Below are positions 1 to 8,499 of a DNA stretch of 64,000 nucleotides, piece after piece. This stretch comes from Ruegeria sp. SCSIO 43209 (GTDB lineage Bacteria; Pseudomonadota; Alphaproteobacteria; Rhodobacterales; Rhodobacteraceae): assembly GCF_019904295.1 (NCBI RefSeq), contig NZ_CP065359.1:2815001-2879000 (forward strand). Reading direction: 5' to 3'. The first letter of the stretch is position 1. Every line of letters begins with the position of its first letter. The notes beneath the pieces were generated by a model, which was not told where the DNA came from, did not search any database, and was given only the letters and a program-made list of their open reading frames with translations. Position numbers and translations under genes: made by a program.

Positions 1-60
1 GCCAAAGGCCGCGACAAATACCGCCAATGCGTGTTTGCCTGTGAATTGACGTTCTGCCAT
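1..60 (-). CDS. ccoH: FixH/CcoH family protein, N-terminus only (cut by window edge)
   Basis: The reverse strand reads ATG and 19 further codons (MAERQFTGKHALAVFVAAFG) before leaving the window. This is the basic N-terminus followed by the start of a membrane helix expected of FixH, a small inner-membrane protein needed to mature cbb3 oxidase. It starts two bases after the ccoG stop codon, so the two are almost certainly cotranscribed and translationally coupled. The order ccoG-ccoH matches the usual ccoGHIS cluster; ccoI (copper ATPase) and ccoS would be expected just outside the window. Only 20 residues are visible, so the call leans on context. Confidence 0.8.
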   Translation of the reverse strand, partial: MAERQFTGKHALAVFVAAFG

Positions 61-62
61 TC

Positions 63-1490
63 TCAGCTTCCTCGTCCGTTGAAACTGGTATCCTTGTAGG
101 CTCGCTCACCACTTTTCAGATCTTCGACCCAGATGCGAACCGAGGTGCTGTCAGCCGCCGCAGGGGCAGTACCCTGCGGAGCGGTGATATAGACGCGGGT
201 CAATTGTGCCGTATCTGCAGTGACATTAACAGTCTCGCCTTCAACACCTTCGATTTCAATCTGCAGCGATGAATCGCCCGCAATCGTCAGTTTGAATGGC
301 CGATCCTCGCCATGTTTGTTGCGCAGGCGTACATCATAGGTGTTACGGATCGTGCCATCTGAAAGGGTAACGAAAGTCGGATTCCGCACCGGCGCAACCG
401 TCAAATCGATATCCGAACGAATAAACAGCGCAAAGAGCAGTGCAAATCCGACCAGTGACCATAGCGCCGTGTACAGGATCGTGCGCGGACGCAGGATGTG
501 TTTCCAAACGTTTTTGGGTGGCTGACCTTCGCGTTCGCGGGCCTCATCACTCAGCGCCATATAATCGATCAGACCACGGGGCTTGCCTATCTTGGCCATC
601 ATGTCATCGCAGGCGTCGATGCAAAGCGCACAGGTAATGCATTCCAGCTGCTGACCGTCTCGAATGTCGATCCCTACCGGACAGACATTGACGCAAGCCA
701 TACAATCGATGCAATCGCCCAGCTCGCTGTCAGCCGTACGTTTGCCTTTGCCGCGTGGTTCACCCCGCCATTCGCGATATCCGACGACCAGGGTATCCTC
801 GTCCATCATCGCGGCCTGTATGCGCGGCCATGGGCAGGCATAGATGCAGATTTGTTCGCGTGCAAAGCCACCGAAGAAAAACGTGGTGCCGGTCAGAATC
901 AGCATCGTCGTATAGGCCACTGGATGCGCGTTTCCGGTGACCAGATCACGCGCCAGAGTTGGTGCATCCGCAAAATAGAAAACCCAGGCGCCACCAGTTG
1001 CGAGCCCGATGAAGAACCAAGCGACCCACTTGGTCAGGCGCAGCCGCGCCTTGCGGAAATCCAGCTTTTTCTGCCTGTGCAGACGCAGGCGCGCATTACG
1101 GTCGCCCTCGATCCAGCGCTCGACAAGGATATACAGGTCCGTCCAAACCGTCTGCGGGCAGGCATATCCGCACCAGACCCGCCCAAGCGCCGAGGTGAAC
1201 AGGAACAGACCCAATCCTGCCATGATCAGCAGCCCAGCGACAAAATAGAACTCGTGCGGCCAAATCTCGATCCAGAAGAAATAGAAGCGGCGGTTCGCCA
1301 GATCCAGAAGAACGGCCTGATCCGGAAGGCTTGGACCGCGATCCCACCTGATCCAAGGCGTCACATAGTAAATGCCCAGCGTCACCGCCATGATGATCCA
1401 TTTCAAATTGCGAAACGGGCCGGACACACGTCTCGGGAAAATCGGCTCTCTGGCAGCGTAGAGACTGGGGGTGGGATTGGAATCGCTCAC
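63..1490 (-). CDS. ccoG: CcoG/FixG/RdxA polyferredoxin for cbb3 oxidase assembly
   Basis: Membrane-bound polyferredoxin that acts in cbb3 cytochrome oxidase maturation (in the family, reduction of copper during delivery). The 475-residue protein has several membrane segments, a membrane-side WCGYACPQ motif, a second ICIYACPWP motif, and two ferredoxin-type clusters, CIDCMACVNVCP followed by CITCALCIDAC. An immunoglobulin-like C-terminal domain follows the last helix. I prefer a GTG start at 1490 (MSDSNPTPSLYAAREP), which has a GCGGAG ribosome site about 8 bases upstream; a TTG five codons earlier has none. An FNR-type box lies at 1553-1566. Normally this gene follows ccoP directly, but here a LysR gene and a small divergent gene intervene. 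Confidence 0.95.
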   Translation of the reverse strand: MSDSNPTPSLYAAREPIFPRRVSGPFRNLKWIIMAVTLGIYYVTPWIRWDRGPSLPDQAVLLDLANRRFYFFWIEIWPHEFYFVAGLLIMAGLGLFLFTSALGRVWCGYACPQTVWTDLYILVERWIEGDRNARLRLHRQKKLDFRKARLRLTKWVAWFFIGLATGGAWVFYFADAPTLARDLVTGNAHPVAYTTMLILTGTTFFFGGFAREQICIYACPWPRIQAAMMDEDTLVVGYREWRGEPRGKGKRTADSELGDCIDCMACVNVCPVGIDIRDGQQLECITCALCIDACDDMMAKIGKPRGLIDYMALSDEAREREGQPPKNVWKHILRPRTILYTALWSLVGFALLFALFIRSDIDLTVAPVRNPTFVTLSDGTIRNTYDVRLRNKHGEDRPFKLTIAGDSSLQIEIEGVEGETVNVTADTAQLTRVYITAPQGTAPAAADSTSVRIWVEDLKSGERAYKDTSFNGRGS

Positions 1491-1552
1491 AGGCTGGCTC
1501 CGCAACTGGCTATTCTGAGTGTGTGTTCTTCCAGATCACGAGGCAAGGGACT

Positions 1553-1566
1553 TTGACATGGGTCAA
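1553..1566 (-). promoter_or_regulatory. FNR-type box (TTGACATGGGTCAA) upstream of ccoG
   Basis: A perfect inverted repeat TTGAC-N4-GTCAA, the C/G variant of the FNR consensus TTGAT-N4-ATCAA. It lies about 63 bases upstream of the ccoG GTG start. Because fnrL and two more boxes are in the same region, oxygen-responsive control of ccoGH by FnrL is the natural reading. It also lies 36 bases from the 3' end of the LysR gene, so it serves only the leftward ccoG unit. Confidence 0.75.
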
Positions 1567-1601
1567 AACGCGCATCGAGCAGACACCTTTAGACGCGTGA
1601 A

Positions 1602-2480
1602 TTACTGCTGGCTTCGCGCTTCGCGCCTCAGCCAGTTGATGAAGATTTTCACGGATCGCCTAAGAGCTTGTTTTTGCGTAACTATATGATACCCGCGCGT
1701 ATCCGGCTCGGCGAAGAGTTCGACGACGCGGCCCGCATTGATGTCCGCTTCGACGAATTGTCGCACAGTGACGGTGACCCCTTGCCCAGACCGCAAACCA
1801 TCCAGCAGCAGGTTACCGGGAAGCTGTGTACGCCCCGCGCCGCGTTCGGGTCCGACACCTCGCTCAGTCAGCCATTTTGTCCCCTCAGTCGTGCCAATTT
1901 CCTCAAGCCACGGCAACTGCGCAAGTTCTGCCGGGGACCAATCGGTTTTGTTACCCAATAGTGTGGGTGAGGCGACGATGACCATCGGCGTCTGCAACAA
2001 CATTTCACACTCCACCCCCGGCCAACCGCCGGCGCCATAACGGATCGCTACATCCACGCCACCCGGTTGCAGCTCGACCACCTCAAAGGTTGGATCGAGA
2101 ATCAGGTTTACGTCGGGATGCGTCGCGCGGAAACTCGGCAGTCGCGGCATCAGCCAAGATGCAGCGAAGGAAGACGTCAGCGACACATGAACCGGGCGGT
2201 CCTGAGCCGAGCGAGCCAGATCACCCACAGCAGCCTCGATCGCACCAAATCCAAGCTGCAGGGCACGGGCCAGATGCTCACCTTCCGCGGTAAGTGTCAG
2301 CGCTTTGCCCGTTCGCTCCAGCAGAGCCGCGCCCAGATGTTTCTCGAGCGCGCGAAGCTGCTGGCTGATTGCAGCGTGGCTAACATTGAGCGCAGCACCG
2401 GCCTCGACAACACTTCGCTTCTCAGCGAAGGCTGCAAAGGCCCTGAGAGAGGCCAACGGCGGCAGTGATAGCCAGTCCAT
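1602..2480 (-). CDS. LysR-family transcriptional regulator (GcvA-like)
   Basis: A 292-residue LysR-type regulator. The N-terminal winged helix-turn-helix is clear (LRAFAAFAEKRSVVEAGAAL, then AISQQLRALEKHLG), followed by a type 2 periplasmic-binding-like effector domain (SFAASWLMPRLPSFRATHPDV; GVDVAIRYGAG), which most resembles the GcvA/AmpR branch. Start at 2480 (MDWLSLPPLASLRAF): the frame is open further upstream, but the HTH begins in the usual place only with this start. It sits between ccoG and the ccoNOQP block and is divergent from a 52-residue gene at 2582, its most likely target. The effector is unknown. Confidence 0.9.
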   Translation of the reverse strand: MDWLSLPPLASLRAFAAFAEKRSVVEAGAALNVSHAAISQQLRALEKHLGAALLERTGKALTLTAEGEHLARALQLGFGAIEAAVGDLARSAQDRPVHVSLTSSFAASWLMPRLPSFRATHPDVNLILDPTFEVVELQPGGVDVAIRYGAGGWPGVECEMLLQTPMVIVASPTLLGNKTDWSPAELAQLPWLEEIGTTEGTKWLTERGVGPERGAGRTQLPGNLLLDGLRSGQGVTVTVRQFVEADINAGRVVELFAEPDTRGYHIVTQKQALRRSVKIFINWLRREARSQQ

Positions 2481-2481
2481 A

Positions 2482-2498
2482 TGTAAACCCTGCTTACA
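2482..2498. promoter_or_regulatory. Candidate LysR-type operator TGTAA-N7-TTACA
   Basis: An interrupted palindrome, TGTAAACCCTGCTTACA, immediately upstream of the LysR start codon and about 85 bases upstream of the divergent small gene. Its symmetry fits the T-N11-A dyads bound by LysR regulators, and the position fits autoregulation. No other such dyad was noticed between the two starts. This is inference from symmetry and position only. Confidence 0.4.
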
Positions 2499-2581
2499 CG
2501 TTGAAATGGTAATTGAGTCGCATTCGGCGTGCGAAAGGTCAATCTTAAAGCTCAGAAACAACTCTGCACAGGAGGGAAACC

Positions 2582-2740
2582 ATGCTGACCGTATTCGCCA
2601 GATCTTTTTTGAACGCGACACGCATCAATACGCCTCACATCTACGATGCGCCAAAGCCGGGCCGTCGCAAGCGGCGCTGGCTGCCCGAACATCATTGGTG
2701 GAGAGAAAACCCGCGCGATGTAAATCTGAACGATCTTTGA
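2582..2740 (+). CDS. Small basic protein (52 residues), unknown function
   Basis: An ATG with a very strong ribosome site (AGGAGGG, 5 bases away) opens 52 codons ending in TGA. The product starts MLTVFARSFLNATRINTPHI, then has a basic stretch (PKPGRRKRRWLPEHHWWREN) and ends RDVNLNDL. There is no signal peptide or membrane helix. The good translation start, divergence from the LysR gene and a hairpin shortly after the stop support a real gene. I do not recognise a family; the aromatic/basic middle could bind nucleic acid or membrane surface, but that is a guess. Confidence 0.65.
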   Translation: MLTVFARSFLNATRINTPHIYDAPKPGRRKRRWLPEHHWWRENPRDVNLNDL

Positions 2741-2799
2741 TACTGGTTTGAATGCCGTATCTGGACCGGCAGAGATTGCAGCCCTATTGTTTGAAAATC

Positions 2800-2847
2800 G
2801 GCACCGGCTGTTCTGGAAACGCGCGAACAGATGGAACAGCCGGTGCC
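2800..2847. terminator. Long hairpin (14-bp stem) between small gene and ccoP
   Basis: GGCACCGGCTGTTC at 2800-2813 is perfectly complementary to GAACAGCCGGTGCC at 2834-2847. The element lies between two convergent genes, so it probably ends transcription from both sides, although there is no long U-run on either strand. Confidence 0.6.
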
Positions 2848-2855
2848 TAGACCTT

Positions 2856-2873
2856 CGGGCGGGAGACCGCCCG
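2856..2873. terminator. Second short hairpin downstream of ccoP
   Basis: CGGGCGG (2856-2862) and CCGCCCG (2867-2873) form a 7-bp stem with a GAGA tetraloop, 18 bases beyond the ccoP stop. It is the first hairpin met by transcription leaving ccoNOQP. There is no U-run, so it may act as an mRNA 3' end stabiliser rather than a classical terminator. Confidence 0.45.
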
Positions 2874-2891
2874 GAGGTGTTCTGTTAACCC

Positions 2892-3755
2892 TTACTGACC
2901 GCCACCCAACTGGTGGACATAGGCCGTGACAGCGCGGATCTGCGCGTCGGTCAGACGGTTTTCCCACGGGGGCATGACGCCGAAGCGGCTGTAGGTGACC
3001 GTCTCGGTCAGTGCCTCTTCGCTGCCACCATAGAGCCAGATCGCATCGGTCAGATTCGGCGCGCCCTGGGAAACGTCGCCTTTGCCGTCATCACCGTGGC
3101 AAGCCGCGCAATTGTCTTCGAACACAACCTTGCCTGCCTGCGCCGCCGCGTCATCGGTCTGGGCGTTAGTCAGGGACATGACGTATTGAACCACTTGAGT
3201 GATCTCATCCTTTTCGAGGATCTCACCAAAGGCCGGCATCTCGGAATAGCGCGCGTCGTCGCTTTCCTCGTTCCGGATGCCATAGGCGATGGTGTACTCG
3301 ATATCCTCAAGCGAGCCGCCCCACAGCCAGGCGTCATCCAGCAGGTTCGGGAAACCCGGCGCACCCTGCGCGCCCGATCCGTGGCACTGCGCGCACCAGG
3401 TTCGGAACACAGCGCCACCAGAGTTAACTGCGTATTGTTGCAGCTCCGCGTCGGCCGAGATTTCTTCCAGCGGTGTTTCCACCAACTTGGCATTCCACGG
3501 CGCATTCGCTTCTTCGAACGCGACCATTTCCTGCTGCACCAGCTCGCGCGAGGACCAACCCAGCACACCGGCGGTTGCCGATTGAACCAAGGGCCATGCG
3601 GGGTACATGATCGTGTAGATCACGCCCCAAATGATGGTCGCGTAAAAGGTCCAAAGCCACCAGCGTGGCATCGGATTATCGAATTCCTCGATTCCGTCCC
3701 AGCTGTGACCCGTGGTGTTAGGATCGCCCGGCTGTTTTTCAGGTGTCTTACTCAT
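2892..3755 (-). CDS. ccoP: cbb3 cytochrome c oxidase subunit III, diheme CcoP
   Basis: Electron-entry subunit of cbb3-type cytochrome oxidase, anchored in the inner membrane with its cytochrome domain in the periplasm. The 287-residue protein has the N-terminal FixP domain, one membrane helix at about residues 32-52, and two c-type heme sites: CAQCH at 121-125 and CAACH at 216-220. Methionine ligands are available in SEMPAFGE and GVMPPWE. Length and layout are standard. Its start overlaps the ccoQ stop by four bases (ATGA), as expected of translational coupling in ccoNOQP. Confidence 0.98.
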   Translation of the reverse strand: MSKTPEKQPGDPNTTGHSWDGIEEFDNPMPRWWLWTFYATIIWGVIYTIMYPAWPLVQSATAGVLGWSSRELVQQEMVAFEEANAPWNAKLVETPLEEISADAELQQYAVNSGGAVFRTWCAQCHGSGAQGAPGFPNLLDDAWLWGGSLEDIEYTIAYGIRNEESDDARYSEMPAFGEILEKDEITQVVQYVMSLTNAQTDDAAAQAGKVVFEDNCAACHGDDGKGDVSQGAPNLTDAIWLYGGSEEALTETVTYSRFGVMPPWENRLTDAQIRAVTAYVHQLGGGQ

Positions 3756-3964
3756 TGCCGCGCCTCCTTGGATGTGGCGGGTTTGTCGTCGCCCCGACGG
3801 GGCGCTGGGGCATCAGCGTGCCGGAACGGGATGTTGGCGGTGTCCTTGTATTCCTTGCTGGCACCAGGGCGGAAAACCCAGATGATGATGCCAATAAAAA
3901 ACGAGAACAGGAGCAGCAACATCCAGCTATCCGCGAACTGCCTTAGAATTGTGTATAGTTCCAT
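3752..3964 (-). CDS. ccoQ: cbb3 oxidase small subunit CcoQ/FixQ
   Basis: A 70-residue single-helix membrane protein (MELYTILRQFADSW, then a hydrophobic stretch through IIIWVFRPG, then a polar tail), typical of CcoQ, which stabilises the cbb3 complex. I chose the ATG at 3964 over the adjacent upstream GTG because AAAGGAGG lies 5 bases before the ATG, too close for the GTG. It follows ccoO after 11 bases and overlaps ccoP by four. Confidence 0.95.
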   Translation of the reverse strand: MELYTILRQFADSWMLLLLFSFFIGIIIWVFRPGASKEYKDTANIPFRHADAPAPRRGDDKPATSKEARQ

Positions 3965-3975
3965 CACACCCTCCT

Positions 3976-4704
3976 TTAACGGCTTGCGTCCGGGGTGAAG
4001 GTCGAGAAATCGACCAGCGTGCCCAGCATCTGGAGGTAAGCAACCAACGCATCCATTTCAGTCAGCTCGGGCTGACCGTCAAAGTTACGCACATTGACCT
4101 TGTCGCCATAGCGTTCCAACAATCCATCATAATCGCTGTCCGGATCGGCCTGCGCCCGAAAATCGGCCTGCGCCTGTTCAAGCATCTCGTCGGTATACGG
4201 GGTGCCGACCACGGCATTTGCCGCCATGATGTCACCGATATACTTGCCGTCTAGCTTACGATCCTCAAGGAAGCCGTATTTCGGCATCACCGATTCCGGC
4301 ACCACCGATTGTGGATCGCGCAGGTGGTCCACCTGCCATTGATCCGAATACCGGCCACCGACGCGGGCAATATCCGGCCCGGTGCGTTTGGACCCCCATT
4401 GGAACGGATGATCATACATGGATTCAGCCGCCAGCGAGTAGTGGCCATAACGTTCAACCTCATCCCGCATCGGGCGGATCATCTGGCTGTGGCAAACATA
4501 GCAGCCTTCGCGCAGATAAACCTCACGCCCCGCCAGTTCGAGAGGGGTGTAAGGGCGCATACCCTCCACCTTCTCGATGGTGTTCTCAAGATAGAACAGG
4601 GGCGCGATCTGTACGATGCCACCAATGGTCACGACCAGAAAGCTGAAGATCAGCAGGAGGGTCGCGTTGGTCTCGAGGATCTTGTGTTTGTCGAGAATTG
4701 CCAT
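3976..4704 (-). CDS. ccoO: cbb3 cytochrome c oxidase subunit II, monoheme CcoO
   Basis: Membrane-anchored monoheme cytochrome c of cbb3 oxidase. The 242-residue protein has one N-terminal helix (residues about 13-37) and the characteristic heme site [11 protein letters not shown] (C68, C71, H72), followed by the conserved [18 protein letters not shown] region and a C-terminal Met-containing VMPKYGFL segment that supplies the sixth heme ligand in the family. It starts 14 bases after ccoN and is part of the ccoNOQP operon. Confidence 0.98.
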   Translation of the reverse strand: MAILDKHKILETNATLLLIFSFLVVTIGGIVQIAPLFYLENTIEKVEGMRPYTPLELAGREVYLREGCYVCHSQMIRPMRDEVERYGHYSLAAESMYDHPFQWGSKRTGPDIARVGGRYSDQWQVDHLRDPQSVVPESVMPKYGFLEDRKLDGKYIGDIMAANAVVGTPYTDEMLEQAQADFRAQADPDSDYDGLLERYGDKVNVRNFDGQPELTEMDALVAYLQMLGTLVDFSTFTPDASR

Positions 4705-4718
4705 TGCTCCGGCCCTCC

Positions 4719-6326
4719 TTATTCAGCCGGGACCGCGACGGTCAGGCTAGCCTCTTTGGCCGGTGCTTTCCGTACAGTCATCCACAGGTTGTAGCACATG
4801 ATCAGCGAGCCAGCGACGAACATCACGCCACCCAGCGCACGCACCACATACATCGGGAACTTCGCGGCAACGGTGTCAGCGAACGAATTCACCAAGAAGC
4901 CATTGGCATCCACTTCACGCCACATCAGGCCTTCCATGATACCGGTGACCCACATCGACGCCGCGTAGAGAACGATGCCAATGGTGGCGAGCCAAAAGTG
5001 CCAGCTGACCAGCTGCAGCGAGTACAGACGCTCACGCTTCCACAGAACAGGGACTAGGAAGTAAAGAGCACCAAAGGTGATCATACCGTTCCAGCCCAGC
5101 GCGCCCGAATGTACGTGACCGATAGTCCAGTCGGTATAGTGGCTGAGGCTGTTCACAGCGCGGATCGACATCATCGGACCCTCGAACGTGGACATGCCGT
5201 AAAAGCCGACCGAAATCACCATCATCCGGATCACTGGGTCAGTGCGTAGTTTGTCCCATGCACCCGACAGGGTCATCAGACCGTTGATCATACCACCCCA
5301 CGAAGGCATCCATAGGATCACCGAGAATACCATGCCAAGGGTCGAGGCCCAATCAGGCAGCGCGGTATAGTGCAGGTGGTGCGGGCCGGCCCAGATATAC
5401 AGGAAGATCAGCGCCCAGAAGTGGATGATCGACAGCTTGTAGCTGAATACTGGACGCTCAGCCTGTTTCGGGATGAAGTAGTACATCATACCCAGGAAAC
5501 CGGCAGTCAGGAAGAAGCCCACGGCGTTGTGGCCATACCACCACTGGATCATGGCATCCTGAACACCAGACCAGACGATGACCGATTTCGATCCCCAGAT
5601 GCTGACCGGGATGGTCATGTTGTTGACCAGGTGCAGCATGGCGACAGTCACGATAAAGGCCAGATAGAACCAGTTTGCCACGTAGATGTGCGGCTCTTTC
5701 CGCTTGATGATCGTGCCCAGATAAACAGCCAGATAGGCAACCCAGACAACGGTCAGCCACAGGTCAACGTACCATTCAGGTTCGGCATATTCTTTCGACT
5801 GCGTTCCACCAAGTATATAACCGGTTGCCGCAAGCACGATGAACAGCTGATAGCCCCAGAACACGAACCATGCCAGGTTTCCACCCCAAAGTCGCGCAGC
5901 GCTGGTGCGCTGTACGACATAGAACGAAGTTGCGATCAACGCGTTACCGCCAAAGGCAAAGATAACCGCCGATGTATGCAAAGGCCGCAGACGCCCGAAA
6001 TTAAGATAGCCCTGCGCCCATTCGAAGTTCAGCGCCGGAAAGGCTAGCTGGAACGCAATAAAAGTCCCTGCCAGGAACCCGACTACCCCCCAGAATGCGG
6101 TTGCGATCACGCCGTAGCGGATCACGTCATCCATATACTCACCAGAGCGGTCGACGAGGATATCTGGCTCTTCCGTGTTTCTAAGCGTCCAGATGAACAG
6201 ACCGCCGGCGATCAACATCACCAGAATTGCGTGCACCTGATACGCCAAATCCCGTGCATAATTAGAGCCGATGGCTGCGAACAACACCACCAGCCCAAGC
6301 ACGATCAGCTTGATGTAATTTGACAT
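4719..6326 (-). CDS. ccoN: cbb3 cytochrome c oxidase catalytic subunit I, CcoN
   Basis: Catalytic heme-copper subunit that reduces oxygen and pumps protons, with about 12 membrane helices. Family landmarks include [19 protein letters not shown], the [20 protein letters not shown] helix and the paired histidines of [13 protein letters not shown]. The long open frame extends upstream, but the real start is ATG at 6326 ([12 protein letters not shown]), with AAAGGGA 7 bases upstream, giving 535 residues, the usual CcoN length. An FNR box lies about 95 bases upstream, and a universal stress gene diverges from the same region, so both probably switch on when oxygen falls. Confidence 0.98.
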   Translation of the reverse strand: MSNYIKLIVLGLVVLFAAIGSNYARDLAYQVHAILVMLIAGGLFIWTLRNTEEPDILVDRSGEYMDDVIRYGVIATAFWGVVGFLAGTFIAFQLAFPALNFEWAQGYLNFGRLRPLHTSAVIFAFGGNALIATSFYVVQRTSAARLWGGNLAWFVFWGYQLFIVLAATGYILGGTQSKEYAEPEWYVDLWLTVVWVAYLAVYLGTIIKRKEPHIYVANWFYLAFIVTVAMLHLVNNMTIPVSIWGSKSVIVWSGVQDAMIQWWYGHNAVGFFLTAGFLGMMYYFIPKQAERPVFSYKLSIIHFWALIFLYIWAGPHHLHYTALPDWASTLGMVFSVILWMPSWGGMINGLMTLSGAWDKLRTDPVIRMMVISVGFYGMSTFEGPMMSIRAVNSLSHYTDWTIGHVHSGALGWNGMITFGALYFLVPVLWKRERLYSLQLVSWHFWLATIGIVLYAASMWVTGIMEGLMWREVDANGFLVNSFADTVAAKFPMYVVRALGGVMFVAGSLIMCYNLWMTVRKAPAKEASLTVAVPAE

Positions 6327-6420
6327 ATTGCGTCCCTTTGCCATGCCTCGCGCGATTCTTCGTGTCACGCGAAACCTTTTTGACTGCATGCTGTAATGCA
6401 GCGAGGTCGCCTTTGACGCT

Positions 6421-6434
6421 TTGATCTGCATCAA
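6421..6434. promoter_or_regulatory. Perfect FNR box between ccoN and usp (TTGATCTGCATCAA)
   Basis: An exact match to the FNR consensus TTGAT-N4-ATCAA in the 192-base region between divergent ccoN and usp. Its centre (6427.5) is a class II distance from a possible usp start near 6470 (a TATTTT -10-like element lies at 6461-6466). It would also suit a ccoN start near 6386. The obvious regulator is FnrL, encoded at 7695-8438. Confidence 0.88.
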
Positions 6435-6518
6435 GACAAGCCCCTGTTTTCTGTGAGAGGTATTTTGCAGAAACAGACACGCGCTGGCAACGGACAGCGC
6501 CGGAAACATGAGGTCGAC

Positions 6519-7358
6519 ATGGCATTTAAATCTCTTCTTACGGTCATGACGGAAACCAAGCTTTCTCAGAACGCACTGGCACAAATGGTGGCATTGGCAG
6601 AAGGGCAGGACGCCCATGTCGAAGCGTTGTGTCTTGGCGTCGATCGCAGTCAGACCGGTTATTATTATGCCGGTGCAAACGCTTTGATCCTGCAGGAGAC
6701 CCTGAGCCGCGCCAATGCCGAGGCGGACGAGATACTCGCCTACGCTCAGGATTATCTGGGTAAGTCGGGCGTGCGCTGGTCCGCTGAAAACGGGGTAGCT
6801 CAGATCGCTGATCTCGGGCGACATGTCGCACGTCGCGCGCGCTTTTCGGATCTCGTGGTATTGCCGCGACCTTATGGAAAAGACCGCGACGCAGAAGCTG
6901 AACCCATCGTCGAGGCAGCCATGTTCGAAGGCCATTCGCCGGTGCTGTTAGTGCCCGACGATAACAAACCGATTTCGGCCCCAAAAACCGTCATGGTGGG
7001 CTGGAACGAAAGCGTCGAAGCGATGCGCGCCATCCGTCGCGCGTTGCCATTCTTGAAGCAGGCCGAACTCACACGGATTGTTGTGATTGATCCACCGCGT
7101 CATGGGCCGGATCGATCGGACCCGGGCGGTCTGCTATCTCAGATGCTGGCGCGACATGGGGTGAAGTGCGAAATCGACGTGCTCAGCAAGACCATGACGC
7201 GCGTCTCGGACATCCTCAATCGCCACGCTGCCGATACCGAGGCCGATATGATCGTTATGGGGGCCTATGGCCATTCGCGCTTTCGCGAGGCCATTTTGGG
7301 CGGTGCGACCCGCAATATGCTGGAGCAATCAGAAATCCCCGTGTTTCTGGCGCACTGA
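6519..7358 (+). CDS. Universal stress protein, tandem UspA domains
   Basis: A 279-residue cytoplasmic protein with two Usp folds. The second ends with the nucleotide-binding signature [28 protein letters not shown], which contains the G-2x-G-9x-G(S/T)-like loop of ATP-binding Usp proteins; the first domain ([11 protein letters not shown]... [11 protein letters not shown]) is more degenerate. Start at 6519 (MAFKSLLTV), with GAGG five bases upstream; an in-frame ATG at 6453 would add 22 residues with no Usp homology and place the start beside the FNR box. Divergence from ccoN around a shared FNR box suggests induction at low oxygen. Confidence 0.9.
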   Translation: MAFKSLLTVMTETKLSQNALAQMVALAEGQDAHVEALCLGVDRSQTGYYYAGANALILQETLSRANAEADEILAYAQDYLGKSGVRWSAENGVAQIADLGRHVARRARFSDLVVLPRPYGKDRDAEAEPIVEAAMFEGHSPVLLVPDDNKPISAPKTVMVGWNESVEAMRAIRRALPFLKQAELTRIVVIDPPRHGPDRSDPGGLLSQMLARHGVKCEIDVLSKTMTRVSDILNRHAADTEADMIVMGAYGHSRFREAILGGATRNMLEQSEIPVFLAH

Positions 7359-7375
7359 CGACGCCAACGAACGCA

Positions 7376-7402
7376 AAAGCCGCCCGTCTCTGGTGCGGCT
7401 TT
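7376..7402. terminator. Bidirectional terminator between usp and glsB-like gene
   Basis: AAAGCCGC (7376-7383) pairs with GCGGCTTT (7395-7402) around an 11-base loop, with A and T tails on the two sides. It lies between convergent genes and overlaps the TAA stop of the leftward one. Confidence 0.65.
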
Positions 7403-7655
7403 ATGTCTTGCGGATCAGGCCGATCAGGAACAGCAGGATCACCGCGCCGATAGTGGCAAAGAAGATCGAAGAGATGAGCCCTCCGCCAACCGCAAAGCCC
7501 AGGGCGGGAAAGATCGTACCCGCCAGAAACGCACCGACAATCCCGACTATAATATTCCCGATCAGGCCGAACCCACGCCCTTCCATGATTTTCCCCGACA
7601 GCCAGCCAGCTATCGCGCCGATGAACAGCATGGCGAGTAAACCGCTAAATTCCAT
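7401..7655 (-). CDS. GlsB/YeaQ/YmgE family small membrane protein
   Basis: An 84-residue, very hydrophobic, glycine-rich protein with three predicted helices. It shows the family pattern IAGWLSGKIMEGRGFGLIGN followed by VGIVGAFLAGTIF and a final hydrophobic helix ending LIRKT. These transglycosylase-associated proteins are stress-related in other bacteria, but their biochemical role is not established. A GGGAG ribosome site precedes the ATG. The gene lies between usp and fnrL, but no FNR box is seen directly upstream. Confidence 0.88.
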   Translation of the reverse strand: MEFSGLLAMLFIGAIAGWLSGKIMEGRGFGLIGNIIVGIVGAFLAGTIFPALGFAVGGGLISSIFFATIGAVILLFLIGLIRKT

Positions 7656-7694
7656 AAGGGACTCCCAATTGTTCAGGGACGGCGGGCTGAGGCA

Positions 7695-8438
7695 TCAGAC
7701 CAGAAATCCGCCATCGGTATCGTCGCCCGCCTCTTCCATTAGGCGCCCCATATCGGGGATTGTTACATGGCGTTTACCTTCCAGAGTAATGACCTGATCT
7801 TTCTTCAAGGCGGAAATCTGCCGGCTGACAGTTTCCAGGGTCAGCCCAAGATAGTCGGCCATCGCCTCGCGCGTCAGTGGCAGGTCAAAGACAATCGGAG
7901 CTACCATTCCGGCTTGATGAATCGATGCGTCCCGGCGCGCGATGATCGAAAGCAGGCTGGCAATCTTTTCTCGCGCGGTCTTGCGTCCAAGCACCAGCAT
8001 CCACTCACGGGCCGCATCCAATTCGTCCAACGTCATTTCCAGCAGGCGCTGCGAGATGTGCGGCGTCGTGATCATCATGTCCTCGAACGGCTTTTTGCGG
8101 AAACAACACATCATCAGATCGGTGGTCGCCACCACGTCGTATGGCGCGTTGTCTCGTCCAGGGCGACCCACGAAATCGCTGGGCAGCAGCAGGCCGACCA
8201 TTTGCCTGCGCCCATCCTCCATCGTCTGTGTCAAAGACGCGATTCCCGACACGACCGAGCCGACAAAATTCATCGGATCGCCGGACCAGATGATCGTCTG
8301 CCCCGCCTCAAAGCTGCGGTAGTACTTGATGTTCTCAAGCTCTTCCAGCTCGTCCTTTTCGCAATGCGCGCACACCGCACGATGCCGGATCGGGCATTCT
8401 GCGCAATTGGTGTGGTCGAATTGGGCCTTGAGTGTCAT
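7695..8438 (-). CDS. fnrL: FnrL, oxygen-sensing Crp/Fnr transcription regulator
   Basis: Global regulator of the aerobic/anaerobic switch. The 247-residue protein carries the N-terminal cysteine cluster for an oxygen-labile [4Fe-4S] centre (C12, C15, C23, C26) with a further cysteine pair at about 111-112, a cyclic-nucleotide-like sensor barrel, a dimer helix and a C-terminal HTH with the Fnr recognition helix LTLETVSRQISALK (E-x2-SR specific for TTGAT sites). I chose ATG at 8438 (MTLKAQFDHTNC), which has GGAAG 5 bases upstream; an in-frame ATG at 8450 abuts the FNR box at 8451-8464, leaving no leader. The adjacent box implies autoregulation. Confidence 0.95.
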   Translation of the reverse strand: MTLKAQFDHTNCAECPIRHRAVCAHCEKDELEELENIKYYRSFEAGQTIIWSGDPMNFVGSVVSGIASLTQTMEDGRRQMVGLLLPSDFVGRPGRDNAPYDVVATTDLMMCCFRKKPFEDMMITTPHISQRLLEMTLDELDAAREWMLVLGRKTAREKIASLLSIIARRDASIHQAGMVAPIVFDLPLTREAMADYLGLTLETVSRQISALKKDQVITLEGKRHVTIPDMGRLMEEAGDDTDGGFLV

Positions 8439-8450
8439 TCGCGCTTCCAT

Positions 8451-8464
8451 TTGATTTCGGTCAA
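8451..8464. promoter_or_regulatory. FNR box between fnrL and hemN (TTGATTTCGGTCAA)
   Basis: TTGAT-N4-GTCAA, one mismatch from the FNR consensus, in the 61-base gap between divergent fnrL and hemN. Its centre lies about 41 bases before the hemN ATG, the spacing of a class II activated site relative to a transcription start near the ATG. For fnrL it lies directly in front of the gene and would suit autoregulation. Confidence 0.82.
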
Positions 8465-8484
8465 AGTACCCTGGGCCCTCCAGC

Positions 8485-8490
8485 TATAGT
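8485..8490 (+). promoter_or_regulatory. Candidate -10 element of hemN (TATAGT)
   Basis: TATAGT lies 27 bases after the centre of the FNR box and 9 bases before the hemN ATG, which puts transcription start at about 8497-8499. No ribosome-binding sequence is visible before the ATG. The hemN message would therefore be leaderless or nearly so. Confidence 0.5.
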
Positions 8491-8499
8491 CATATCTTT

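Noticed and set aside
498..1556. Long open frame antisense to ccoG (352 codons)
   Set aside because: It lies on the other strand of a gene with clear iron-sulfur motifs, and its translation has no coherent domain.
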